Shown here: positions 22,797 to 34,470 of the stretch, piece after piece | Numbering within the stretch: position 1 is the stretch's first letter | How the letters are laid out: each line of letters begins with the position of its first letter | DNA from: Cudoniella acicularis | Lineage: Eukaryota > Ascomycota > Leotiomycetes > Helotiales > Helotiaceae | Direction: 5' to 3' | DNA length: 62,643 bases | Assembly (NCBI GenBank): GCA_013054445.1 | Contig: JAAMPI010000125.1 | Coordinates: 1 to 62,643 of the forward strand | The notes under the pieces: generated by a model | Told to the model about the DNA's origin: nothing | The model's database searches: none | The model's input: the letters and a program-made list of their open reading frames with translations, nothing else | Position numbers and translations under genes: made by a program

Positions 22797-24498
22797 TCAC
22801 GACCTCTTGAACAACCTCATAAACCTCGATCGTGGCTTTACTGGTTCTTGATACGGCTCCAGGGGATAATAAGCCGTGATGGGGAACGGGGAATTTCCAC
22901 TCCCGTAATCGAATCCCGCTGGTTTTGCCCATTTGCGTTCTGGGATCTCGCCGAGCTCTGTGGATAGACGAGTTAGATTGTGGTATGGTGAAGGTTTGGG
23001 AGGAGTGATCGAGGTAGAAAGTTATTGGGGTTAGGGGTTAAGCGTTCGTTGTGTTTAGGGGGTTGTTTTGTAATTTGAAAACCTTCGGAGAAAAGAGTAC
23101 CACGTACTGGTGCTATCAGAAGCAAATGACATGAAAGATATGCGATTGTCGCGCGGTGATGCGAGTGCATGTTCAGCTCGCTGCGGAGGAGAAGGTGAAG
23201 AAGAAAGCGTTAGGGTTGGTTCTGGTGCTGTGATTCGTTTGGGGCGAGGATGTGGTGGTGCGATGGCATGCTCTTCCCTTTTGCGGTTCATGGATGTGGT
23301 GGATTTGGATTTGGAGGATGATTTTCGAGACTTTTTGGGGCTTTTGGAGCGAACCCACTGGATATTAGAGATGTTAGTTAGAATGCTTGCTGGTCTGATA
23401 AGAAAGGGTTGTGGCATTTGATTGAAGGGATGAAAATTCACATAGGTGCTTGCGCACATTGGCGCAAAACACTTCAAAATAGTTAAATAACTACTAAATT
23501 GATTGGATGCTCAAGCAGTTAGAATGAAGTAAGATGAATATTGGAACATGTTCCTTTATTTTTGATAATATTTCATAGTAGTGCAGTGTTTATTTTTTGA
23601 AGTGTTGTAGGTGAGTGCTCGGCACAGACAGCTGGCCATGGAAGGATCATTCCCTCCGACAACGAGGGACAAGTTGAAAGTATCACGTCGCCCAATTTCA
23701 CACATAGTTTTGAAGATTAATATAAGTCGAAATTACTTACGCCGTTTGGAGTTGCGGGCCCAAGAGGAGTTACCGAGAGATTCGGAGTGCTTTTCGCTCG
23801 CGTATGATTACGATGGGTAGTCGACTCTTTCTTTCTTGAGGTACTTCGCTTGTCAGCGGGTGCTGCAAGTGGTGCCAATGCCAGGGAAGACGTCGATAAT
23901 CGTATCGAGAGCTGTTCAAAGGTATGTATTGCCTCCCTTCTAGTTAGATCAGACAAACTCATGAGAGACTGATAGTCCGAAGGTGTGCTTTTGCCCCTTG
24001 AAAATCTGTCAATCACCGAGAGAAACCCACTGGGATACCGGAAGGTTAGCATATTCGTTCAATCTGTTTCAAGAGTAAACGGAGCGGAAAACACCGCTTT
24101 CGGTTACTTCAAGGGTATGTGCTCCCCCCCTAAAATCGATTTGGAATTAACCGAAAACAAATAAAGAGCTTCGTTGTTCTTACGTGCTAAGACGGGAGAG
24201 GATGGTAGACAGAGAGGAGCGTGATTCAGCTATCGAGTGTTAGTTGAAGTGGTGTACGTGAGAATGAGAAAGGACTACCATCGCCAGCAGCAAACCCAGG
24301 ACCGAACCGGTCCAAGTCCCTACTGTATGCATTCTTGACCTCGGCACGATTATTTTTCAGAGATCTGCTCAGTTGGCTGTCTGCAGTTATCCTTGTGCGA
24401 GAGCGATCCTTCCCATGTTGGCTTTGCGTCTTGATTATTGAGATACCCCGCGCAAAAGCGTCAAGAAGGGTGGAGACGGCATCGTGGAACTCGCCCAT
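22797..24498 (-). CDS. Conserved Pezizomycotina protein of unknown function, five exons
   Basis: Five exons rebuilt from splice sites: 24498-24279, 24229-24184, 24029-23741, 23357-23108 and 22957-22797; together 966 nt, 321 residues, with frame kept at every join. Exon 1 starts MGEFHDAVSTLLDAFARG, is helical and ends GPGFAAGD. Exons 2-3 give a Ser-rich helix hairpin (RSSLSTILSRLSTGFLSVI). Exon 4 is a basic, Ser/Pro-rich linker (WVRSKSPKKSRKSSS). The C-terminus carries SDSTKLGEIPERKWAKP and a short basic end RFMRLFKRS. I recall this layout from unnamed proteins across Pezizomycotina; the function is unknown. Donors are GTAGTC, GTAAGA, GTAAGT and GTACGT. The third intron (383 bp) is much longer than the others (49, 154, 150 bp). 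Small internal frames could be mistaken for a separate gene at 23417. Confidence 0.82.
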
Positions 24499-27400
24499 CG
24501 TATCTCGAAAGCAGGACTACTTGCTGATGCCGTCTAGCGTGGGCTATAGCATTCTTTGCAACACAAACTGTGTCTCCCAAAATTGCAATCAGCAACGGTG
24601 TTATTAGGTGGTGAAGTCGTAGCCTTGTTGGATCTGTCAGCCTCACTCAGCCTTGGGCCGAACGATGGATGCCCTCGGCTAATCCAAGGCAGATAGGGGC
24701 AAGGTTTGATTGCGGAGGGCGAGGACGAGGATCAGGACCAGCGTAACAAGATGAGTGCAGTGACGGGATGTTGAGGTATCAGAGATGATGCAAAGGGAGG
24801 ATCATCTTGCGTACAGAACGCTATCGTCTCTGGACTGCGCAACATTAGGGGTCGAAGTCCATCGCGGCTAGACATCGCTGGAGAGTGGTGCTCTGCCCGT
24901 GCTCATGCAGATGTCCAATTGCCGAGCCACGGAGAGCAGCCAATAAGACAAGGGAGATATTTACACGTGATAATGAGAATCCATCGCACAATGATGGTGG
25001 AGGGTTTTGATACTTGAATAGATGCGATATCTTTTGGAGGCACTACGCCTGGATACATGCTCCTCGGCTAAGGCTTGCACTCCTGGGGTCCTAGTGGGCC
25101 ATATCTAAGAGTCAGATCACGTGCATGATTACCAGCTGATTACGATCACGGGACCTGGAACCTTGAAGGATAGCCGAGAAGGAAAAGGATCTGAGCTAGA
25201 GCCGCTGGCACTAATTTGCCTTCCAAGCCCAAGCCGCGCCAATGCCCCGAAGAGCCTTGCGGAGGCTCGGCTCCGCATCACGCCTTCACCTTCACCGTCT
25301 TCTAGAGAACGACCAGTCGATGGCCCTGCTTCCTACGAAGCTTTATCTGTCCTGACTTGACTCCTGACTCCTGAGCCCTGGCGAGGTATGGAGTACGATG
25401 CGATGGCGAGCAGCGTCTCACCAAGCCCGCCTCTAGATTGTTCCCCACCAAGCGACCAGCTCGCGAACTCGTAGACTCGCAGGCTCGCAGCATGTGTCTG
25501 CTTGGTTCTTGTACTTGGCAAGGCACAAGGAGACCACTCGCCACTTACCACTCACCACTCACCACGCCAGCGCCTGAAAGATACTCCCTACCAGTCCGGC
25601 CTCCAGCCTCTAGGACCCCTACGTAGGTACTGTATCCACTCCAGCTGTCCGGTGTCCGCATGCTTCATAGCGCTCCCGCTCCGCCTCTCCAAAACGTGGG
25701 GGCGCTGTGGCACACTGGCACCGTACTACTGCCGGCCTTAGGTCCGCGTGAGTCCTGGCCAGTCACTGGCGGTAAAGCAAGCAGGGTCTCTCTAATCTGC
25801 AATCTGCAATCCGAGAATATCTCTAATCCTCAATCTGGCTTGCGCCTTATCAGCGATTCTTGCGACAGCGTACCGGAAGAAGATCCCCCCAGAGCCGGAT
25901 TCAGGCCTTTGATGTCTCCCGAATGGGCCCACTTAACCTGTCGTACGAGAATTTGATATCGTCATCCATCTTGCATCTGGCCAGCCAGGCCTCAGGGAGA
26001 ATTCGTGGGCCGCCGCAACGTTTCGCCAACAATCCAAGACCGGATCGCTTAACGGTTTTGTCTGGTCACTAGCACACCCTTCGTCAAACCGTTTTACGCT
26101 GTGACTGTGAAAATGTTGTTATCTACATCATCTTCGTCCTTATACCGTGCTGGAGCTGTAGCCCCATGGAACATTGGAAGCTGAAGCCTGGAGAGCAGGA
26201 CACTGTCCGATCGTCGATCGTCAAGGGAGCCCCCCCCCTACTCGGCGGCGAAAATGCCCCTCGGCGGTTCTCGCAGTCAGAAAAGAAAATTGCCTCGCCC
26301 TAAGGAGTGGCGCATCTCAACGTGGCTAATTGGCGGGGGCCTTTATAAGATCCACTGCATCCACGGGGGATATTGACAGCCTCCCGCGGGATGTTTTGAT
26401 GGAGTAATGAGTTCTCAACCTCTCTGCTTCACACAGTTCTCGTCTGAAGAGACTACCGGTAGACGGATTATGAAGTTAACTTCCGCCCGCTACGCAAGCT
26501 CGGATCTCTTCGTCAGTCTGAGTTCCTGCGAGGACGGACTCCGACGGGACAAGGGGAACACGGCATAGCTAGCTAAGAACAACCCGGGACTGGTTGGGGG
26601 TCCAATGTTGAGGGCGACTCGCGACGAACATGGCAAGACTCTGGGTACTAGGTACAGATAGAGTAGCTTGAAAATTTTCGGAAGGCACAATGCCAGACTC
26701 TCGGGTTGTTAGAGGGTCATCAGTCGTCCCGGGTTTCTCGGCCGGGATGTGCTCAACCTCCATATCCTCTTTCACATGCCGAAGAGTTATTCCGTCTCGC
26801 TTTGAATTATCCCAGCGTTTCTGCTGGATTATGACTGCTCAACATACGAGTTTCAGAGGAGATGGAAGCGCCACAATCCTTCTTTCTCGGTCTCTGCTCA
26901 GTGTTCACTCCCTTATCGCAACACCGCAGGTTCATGCAAGAGCCGGGTTTTTGGCAGCACACCATCCGAATGAGGAATCAACGGAGCTTTTTTCGGAGAG
27001 TCGAGTGACATGTTGATTACTGGCGTCAAAAGTCCACCTCTGTGAGTAGTCGACTTGATCAATACACTTTAAATAAGTCAGAGCTCTCAGTTTGGAAATG
27101 AAATTCATCAAGCGATTAATCACCCTTCAAGAATCAAGACCTGGGAAGTTGTAAAAGATGTCGAGCTCTGACCATTCTGGTCTTGGTTTGTATAAATCTA
27201 ACCGGGGCATCGCAAATATTGTAATATCTGACGCTGAGACCGAATCAGTGCATGACAATCGATGCTTTCTAAAATGTGCTCTCGAACGAGGAAAAGCGGC
27301 AACCTTCAATCAAAAAGTCAAGAATGATGAGCAGTCATACAGTAATGCGATTGTCTCCAGCCTCGTCCTCTGGGAGACGATGACAGAAGGTTAATGCCAA

Positions 27401-29394
27401 GCCTCGACTCGGGATCGTCTAACAACCAGTAGGTCACGGGAATATCAAAAAATTGGTACTTGGCCTCTCACGCTCTCTCCCGTTGAAAAAGGCCACCGGT
27501 CGATAACCACTTTGAAAATTAATTATCAGCTCTTCCAAACTGCTGACCAAGCATGGGCTCCTATCTCAAGTTCTCAGGTTTCCAATTTAGAGATCCAAGA
27601 TACTGGAATGCCAATCAGGGAAAGCGACCACGTTTGCAATGATCGACCAGGACCTTCTTTTCCACAAACGGAGTTGTGGACGAACCAAGAGCCGCCAAAT
27701 CTAGTGTTTCACATAGTAAGTTAAGAAAGTTGAGGTTAGGATAAGCTTCCTCTAGCAAATCCAACGATGGCGAGCTAAGCAGCGAGCTATTCGTAAGAGG
27801 AGGCTGCGGATCGTCCCGGTCCACCTAATCAGGCACAGCTCTGGACAGAGGTCGTATTGGATGCGCCTGTTTTAGCCTTCCTCTCGAACGGGACTTATCA
27901 ACACACGAAGTACAGGACAATACCCAAAGGATAACCCCAAGAAGCGAACGAGCGAAGTGTGTTGGCTGTGGATTGTCCATGCGATGTTACGGTTCCCGTC
28001 GATGAGCATGTGGGGGCGCACAGCTTCACAAGGGACCGCCCTCCCACTAAAAAAAATCAACCCAAATTACCTGCAGCGGTTCTTACATAACCCTCAAGAC
28101 AGCAGGGAGGGATTCCTGGGAGAGTGCGACGATGGGGGGCCGACGTGAATGGAAGAGGTATCGTGGCATCTAGTCCCTCCTCATTCTGAGTCCTCCCCCT
28201 TCCAAGTTCTAGATGCTGCTTGACGTCGACCTGCTGGTGACTAGCGCTTCGGGATAATTTGGTCTTTTCTAGCTCCCGAGTCCTGCGACGTGAGGAAATC
28301 CTGCGACACCACGACAACGCGACGGGTGCTGACGAAGGTAAATGTAATCGGTGAGGGCGCGGGGGCTCGTTTCAATGCTTCGCGGGTCGTGGCCCCATCT
28401 GCAGAATCCAGACGCTGGTTGCGCTGCTGTACACTGCTGGGTTGCTGGGCATGTGGTATGTGGGCATCGCGGACTCCTGAGTCTCTGACGCCGCGATGGT
28501 GATGGTGGTCGCATCACCGCTATCGCCGTGCTCGGTGCGAGGGCGGCGGGGGACGGGGACTGTTGCACTGTTGCAGGCTTGCTCAGGTTCCAGCTCAGGC
28601 TCAGACTCATGCCCAGCACTCAGAACTCGCTCATCATCACGAATTCAGAATCCTGGGCTGGCATCCTCTCGCAGGGCGTTGCAGCAATCGGCGGGTGTGC
28701 GACCGCCTGTCCTGCGCACCCTGCACACCCTGCACACCCTGCACCCCCTGGCCCATCAACCGCAGAATGGTGGTTTTCCTTATCTCCAACCACTGACGCG
28801 CCCGACAGCCCCTGCATCGCTTTGCTTTTGCTGGCAGGACCTCAAGGCCTTGTCCTAGCCCTCTTGGCCTCGCATCTGCCCTTCTGGAATCGCGATGCTG
28901 CCGCCGCGCCGCGTTCCCCCCAAATGCCCCCCATGGCTGAAAGGCCCCATCAGGACCATAACGGCCTCTTGTGGGTACGGCCTTTCACTCCACTGGCACC
29001 ACCACGACCACTACTCCACCACGGCTTGATAAACTTGCGTCTGTACTCACTTAAACACCTCCAACGTCCCTTGGAGGCCCGACCATGGACTACGACTCCC
29101 ACCACCCACCGTCATCCAAGAGAAGCCTGTCTGTATCTGTGCTTGTACCTCTGTCTCTATCGCTATCTCTATCTCAAATTATGCCCAGGGCCTCTTTCCC
29201 TTCCCCTACCCACCACAGCTGACCGTGGGCCCTACCTTATATTTATCGCTAGCCCGGAGAATCTATGCGCGTACGGATTCCCTCGTCTGCAAAATTGAGT
29301 TCTCTCTTGCGACTGTCTGTCCTTACTGATAGTACTTCCATGCCTTCTGTTACTCGTTGGGGCCATCGATTCGGACAAACTGGCTACTGTGAGC
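24499..29394. other. 4.9-kb stretch without a supportable gene
   Basis: GC-balanced sequence between divergent genes. Frames are short and not domain-bearing. The longest (28528-29298, plus) is driven by low-complexity CACCCTGCA and CTCTATCT repeats. The segment directly upstream of 29395 is C/T-rich and could be a long leader or promoter. Short E-box-like CACGTGA/CACGTGC cores occur at about 24964 and 25119. No RNA gene recognised. Confidence 0.5.
28717..28746. repeat. Short tandem repeat of CACCCTGCA
   Basis: Just over three units of a 9-bp repeat (CACCCTGCA), within a GC-rich leader region. A second simple tract (CTCTATC-type) lies at about 29131-29177. Confidence 0.6.
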
Positions 29395-30834
29395 ATGTTC
29401 TCTCCTCCCCGTCGTGAGAAGGCGCGAGTGCAGGACGATTCGCTTCTTCCTCAAGGCGACTGCCGCTACATTCTATTACATCCCGAGTACAAAGGTCTCC
29501 GATGTGCTTGTGTGCGTTTTGCTTTGAATCGAGCCGTACCTGGTAGCATGTGCGACTGCGGACACCAAGCGTGCTATCACACCCCCGATACCGGCGCCGT
29601 GGAAAGGCAGGAGTTGGATGCTCTGAAGGCCAAGATTACCCTGTTGGAGGAAGAATTAGATCGCGAGAGACATGGTGGAAGGGGCGGCCTAGTAGACCGT
29701 CTTGGTCGACTCGAGGAGCTCGTGGAGAAAATCAAGGGTGAACATGATGCCGAATTCAAAGCAGTCTATCGGGGCATTGGTGGGTTGTGGCACAATGTCG
29801 GTGCTTTGAATAAACGGCTGCCGTACTATGATGATCGAATCGAGGGATTGGTGGACGATATCCATAGGATGGATCAACGTCTCATTGACGTCGACGATGC
29901 TTCTATGCGAGTGGAGGAAAGGGTTGATGTGTTGGAGAGATCGAAAGCTAGGGACGAGACCCCCATCAGTCGAAGGAGGAAAGCATCAACGCCGCCTTCC
30001 TTGAGGGATGTTTTCACCAAAACTGAAAGAAGGAGCCAGTCATTCGACGATGAAGGAGGGATGTCGCCCGGTTCTTCTATGACTGACGACACCTCACACA
30101 TTCAATTATTCCGAGAAAAGGTTGCCTCTGTTGGATCGGATCCTCGTGCGTGGACCGTTCATGTTTCTCTTCTTCCGACTTCCTCGCAACCATTCCCGTT
30201 CGAAAAAGATACAGCAGCATACAAACGATGCCTTTCCCGTGGTCTTCATCAAATGATTGTTATTCCTGATTCAGATAGCCATTCTTTTCAAACAGCCGTC
30301 AACCATGCATTCTCGAAAATTCTCCTGGGGAGGGTTTGGGAACCACTCGTCGCTCGGATCTGTGATGCTAAGAATCTTCGAGGACTTCCAATGCTCCGTC
30401 AACTTCTGGGTGACCTTATTGGGCATGACTATGACGTCAAATTTTTGAGAGATAATTGTGCTGTGGTTGACGAAACTGGAAAAATCCTCGACCTGTATAT
30501 TGCAATGTCGGATGATACATTGTCGTGGGCTGAGTTGAAAGATGTGACGCCCTTCACTGAAGGTTTGGAAGGATCCTGGAAGTACGATCAGCTGCTCGAC
30601 GGACCTTGTCGAGAGACCGATGGCTCGAAATCTAGGGCAACAGGCCAGGATAACATGGAAAAGCGTCCTGCCGCGGGTGATATTGTCCCAACATGGTCAC
30701 CCTCTCTGAAGCGCCGTGCATCCTCCAGTTTCGGATCCGCTAGCACAGATGGAGACGGTACAAGAGCCAAAATACGACGACAAATGACGAGCGCTAGCGT
30801 AGAAGTTGTTGGGTGGCGAACAGAGGCGGTTTAG
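29395..30834 (+). CDS. Conserved fungal protein with a Cys/His cluster and coiled coil
   Basis: Single exon, 479 residues from ATG at 29395. Residues 23-62 hold a compact Cys/His cluster: C23, C37-x-C39, C53-x-C55-G-H57, C60-x-H62. It looks like a metal-binding fold but does not match a standard zinc finger I can name. Residues about 72-185 are heptad-like coiled coil (ALKAKITLLEEELDRERHGG). A Ser/Thr-rich linker follows. Residues about 235-395 form a probable globular domain (RAWTVHVSLLPTSSQPFPFE, then GLHQMIVIPDSDS). The tail has a nuclear-localisation-like cluster (PSLKRRASSS). No signal peptide. The family appears conserved in filamentous ascomycetes but has no function known to me; a nuclear regulatory or scaffold role is a guess. 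Confidence 0.8.
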   Translation: MFSPPRREKARVQDDSLLPQGDCRYILLHPEYKGLRCACVRFALNRAVPGSMCDCGHQACYHTPDTGAVERQELDALKAKITLLEEELDRERHGGRGGLVDRLGRLEELVEKIKGEHDAEFKAVYRGIGGLWHNVGALNKRLPYYDDRIEGLVDDIHRMDQRLIDVDDASMRVEERVDVLERSKARDETPISRRRKASTPPSLRDVFTKTERRSQSFDDEGGMSPGSSMTDDTSHIQLFREKVASVGSDPRAWTVHVSLLPTSSQPFPFEKDTAAYKRCLSRGLHQMIVIPDSDSHSFQTAVNHAFSKILLGRVWEPLVARICDAKNLRGLPMLRQLLGDLIGHDYDVKFLRDNCAVVDETGKILDLYIAMSDDTLSWAELKDVTPFTEGLEGSWKYDQLLDGPCRETDGSKSRATGQDNMEKRPAAGDIVPTWSPSLKRRASSSFGSASTDGDGTRAKIRRQMTSASVEVVGWRTEAV

Positions 30835-31853
30835 TACTTTTGTGAGAGCCTTAGACTGCGCTATAGGATGGAGGATTTTTCTTTTAACGGGCTGGCGTAA
30901 GGAGACTGGCGTATAGACGGGGACCATGATACCTGATGCACTTGGACTGGAGTTTGGGAAACATGTATAGCGCAATTATTTGATGAATAAAGAAATCCGA
31001 ACCGCCTTCTTAATTTTTGGCTTGTTTTGGCACCAGTAGAATGAGACTAGTTTGACTTCCCCTGACGGCGAGTATGTGTAGTTTGTATAATACAGGCTTC
31101 GAAGTAACCTTTCTCAGCGTGCATATTGCACGGGCAACACGGTTTCGTGGAAAAGAAAAGAATAGATGTATGGATGCCTTAAAGACACGCTAGAAACTGC
31201 TTCTTGGCAGAGAAGGCGATCACTAGAATCGCAGTGTGAGGGCAACTCACATTGCTTTGTACCTACACTAGGTACACCCGACATTAACGGGTGTGCGTTT
31301 TGCGTGGGATCTGTTTCACCGACATGTTTGTCCTTCCGTAAATACAGCGCGACGTGATAGAAAGTGACCGCTCTCATTGTCTTGCCAGAGATCTTCAGCC
31401 ATCGGCCGGCAGCCAGTGGCAGCCACCTGCAGGTTTCGTCATAAATAGGTAGGTACCTAGGTATCTTCAAGCCTATCGCGAGGCTGCAGCCTTCCCCAGA
31501 ACTTCCCATGTTAAGCGAGAGCTTTGAGCCGTGACGAGCCTCAAAAAAGTCTCCGCATTTCTCGTAACAGTCCAGCCGCGATTGTCGCCCTGGCAGCCTC
31601 ACCCCACCAAACAATCCTGCAAGTACAACTCACAATTGCCATTGCCACGCGGGGTTGCCTCACTTGCTGCGGGAGCAGGCACGATCATCGCTCCATCCAC
31701 GAGCCACGAGCCACAAGCCGCGCCAAAAAGTGGATGCTCCTAGCCCGCGCCTTCCAGTTCTTCAACCTTCACGTCCACAGGCTCGTGCCTTCCCTCGTGA
31801 GTGGGCACCTCACAGCGCACTCTGCGGAAGGGCAGGTGCAGGTGCAGGCTCCC
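30835..31853. other. Intergenic region, no gene seen
   Basis: 1.0 kb between two plus-strand genes. A minus-strand frame at 31114-31614 has no recognisable domain or splice partners. TAGGTACCTA and ACCTAGGT palindromes overlap at 31450-31462. The right end is GC-rich leader to the F-box gene. Confidence 0.5.
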
Positions 31854-34470
31854 ATGCCAAAGAGAACCAAAGACGGGGTGATGTCCGATTCATCGCCAAC
31901 CAAGCGCCGAAAGACGAAAAAAGGTGCTTTCGCCATGAAGCCTAGTAAGCACATTTCTCCGAGATGGCCTCTGTGGTCTCTGTGGTTTTTTCCTGGGATA
32001 TTGGCAGATGCCAGCGACACCCCCCAAAACACAAATGCTGACTCAAAGCTCTAGTATCATGGCCTCCCAACGAGCTCCCGGTCGAGATCTTCACTTTGAT
32101 CATATGCTACCTGCCGCGGTCGAACATACAAAGCATGCGGCTGGTAAATAAGGAGTTTGAAGAGAAGGTCTCAGAGTATCTGTTCAAGGTGGTTGTCGTC
32201 CCGTTCAAACCCGAGATATACGGCATTAATTCCGAATCGTCGCTGTCCCGAGCCTCAGAAGCTAGAGATATGCCTCAAGGCGCAGTGATGCTTCAAGACA
32301 AAGGCATGAGAGTTTTTCAGGGGTATGCTAGAACCACGTTCCTTCTTCGATTTCGATTTGTTCTAACATAGTATATAGATTTGGCAGACGAATTCGAAAA
32401 TTCGCCATGAGCTTTGAGTTCGACGAGAATAAACTGGCGAATCCTCCTATCAAGAGTGACCAGGAGGCCATTACATCATTCTGGGGAATTTACCGCTGGC
32501 CGTACAAGAAATACAACAGGTACGCCCAGTTGGAGGGATTGGAACAAACTGCAGACGAGACAAGAACCATGGCGAAGGCATTACGTTTCATCGAATGCGC
32601 TAAGGAGCTTGGCTTGTCTATTGACGGAGGCTTGGGATGGCTAGCAGGACCTGATGTGAACCAGAGGGTTATCGATCGCGGCGAGAAACTTGTTGTGTTC
32701 GGTGAATCCAGATTCGTCCCAGAGTCCAAACCAAAACCCGCCAGACCTGGAAAAGGCTCCCGATCATCTGATCCAACATCCGGCTCTCATGGCAGCAGTT
32801 TATACGCCGCTTTCGAGAGGATGTTGCAGGAAGCAGGCTACCGTGGGGAGACTCTCGAGCCCTCTGTTCGTATGTTACTAGAGACGGAAGACTCAATTGT
32901 CTCTCAGGATGCGTCTCATCAAAGTTTTGACAGTTACTACTCCAACTCTCTGTCCCTAGAAGGCTTCAGGCGTGCCATTCGCGCACCTAGAAGCTTGGAA
33001 AATGGTCCAATGGCACTCAACACCGAAGATTCTAATCCGCTGGCATCAACCGTCTCGGACGAAGAAGATTTGGATATTCAAGACATACAGTCACCTAGTC
33101 TTGCCACCTTTGCCAGCAATACTAAGCCAAAGACCGAGAGCTGTTCGCTGAAACCGAATGATCTCACCAATGCTCAGCGGGAGATGCTCCTTGAAATTGA
33201 ATGGGCTCAACGCGCTTTCATGCAATCCTACGCCATCGCTATTATAGACAATCCATCTACCTTCAACAATATTGAGGCTCTCACTATTGCCCGCCTCCCG
33301 AGTAGACATCTACCCACCCTCCGCCGGGAAGACTTCTGGGATAGTTTGCCAAAGCTGAAGAAGCTGTCTCTCATTATCATACCCGACTGGCGCGATGTTG
33401 TCAAGCTTCCGACGAGCTGGGTTCAAGATATCAAGATTCCGCCTTCGCAGGCCGTCTCGGTAGTCTACCAAATCCTCCAAGAGCAAATTTCCCATCGAAA
33501 GAACATTACCATGCTCCACTTTGGATGGCTTTGCGGTGGAGAACAGGCCCCCGGCTTGTTTTCACGTAACCAGCACATATTAGCTGCCCCATTGGTTCCT
33601 AAGGCCATGGACATGGTGAATAGATCTACAGCACCTGCGGTTTTGGTACTTCCTCATGTGGAACATCTATCATTCAATAACTGTTGGATTAGTCCACATA
33701 TCATGAGTCGTTTTGTCTCCTCGTTGAGGGTCTCCGCTTGTGAGAGTCTCAAACTTGACTCTGTCTCTCTAACTGCGCCAATTCTAGTGGGTGCACAACC
33801 TGCTCCGCTCAATTTGCACGCTGGCAATGCTCATCATAATGTTCAGCAGCTAGCCGGTCAGGCTGCCGCCAATAATCTCATGGTGAACTTTCAGGGCTTG
33901 ATGGCCGGTCAGAATGTCCAAGTTCCCCCGGCAGCTGTAGTCCAGCCTCCGCCTGTCAACAACACAGGTACTAATGATGAGTCTTGGCTTGAACCACGCG
34001 TCGGATCCTGGGCTCACATTATCGACTTCTTCACTCCCGGTACTACCCTAGCAACAATCCGACATTCTCGAAACATTGGCCCCGAACCACCAACTCGAAA
34101 ACCAACAATGCTCAAAAGAGTCGAGTTCAGTTCTTGCGGCTATGTACGACTACCCCTCGAATTCGATCAGGTATCTCTCGATCCTCCCGACGCACCAGCA
34201 GCACATACCAATGCCATTACAAAGCGGATTAGTGAAATTGAGCCCCACATGATGAAGCCTATCGACCATGCACTTGGAACAATCGTAAACCACATCTCAC
34301 CCGTTGAGGTCTCAACTCTCGAAAATGCCTGGCATATGGACGTTGGCTGGGGCTTATCTCGGTTGGATCTGGCCGCAGAATCTCGAATTGATGGTATCAT
34401 GAATCCAGGTCGGGGCAGATTTGACGGTCTTATCGAGGCCGTACAACCCGTCTCCTCCCCTACAACCTAA
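31854..34470 (+). CDS. F-box domain protein
   Basis: Exons 31854-31944, 32055-32322 and 32379-34470 give 816 residues. Introns are 110 bp (GTAAGC, CTCTAG) and 56 bp (GTATGC, TATATAG). The first exon is a short basic start (KRTKDGVMSDSSPTKRRKTK), nuclear-localisation-like. The F-box follows across the splice: SWPPNELPVEIFTLIICYL, then PRSNIQSMRLVNKEFEEKVS. The second join restores VFQGFGRRIRKFAMSFEFDE, as in related fungal F-box proteins. The large C-terminal part is helical with leucine-rich-like segments (EALTIARLPSRHLPTLRRED), expected to bind a target. F-box proteins present substrates to SCF (Skp1-cullin) ubiquitin ligases; the target is unknown. Confidence 0.85.

Noticed and set aside
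23055..23477. A separate two-exon gene starting at 23417 or 23477
   Set aside because: Exon 4 joins exactly to upstream exons in frame, and the joined order matches a conserved five-exon protein; only an alternative internal start remains possible.
28528..29298. Open frame of 256 codons upstream of the Cys/His gene
   Set aside because: Composition is driven by CACCCTGCA and CTCTATC simple repeats; no domain, no conserved motif, and it lies in a C/T-rich leader.
31114..31614. Minus-strand frame of 166 codons between two plus-strand genes
   Set aside because: No domain and no matching splice partners; overlaps ordinary intergenic sequence with TAGGTACCTA palindromes.
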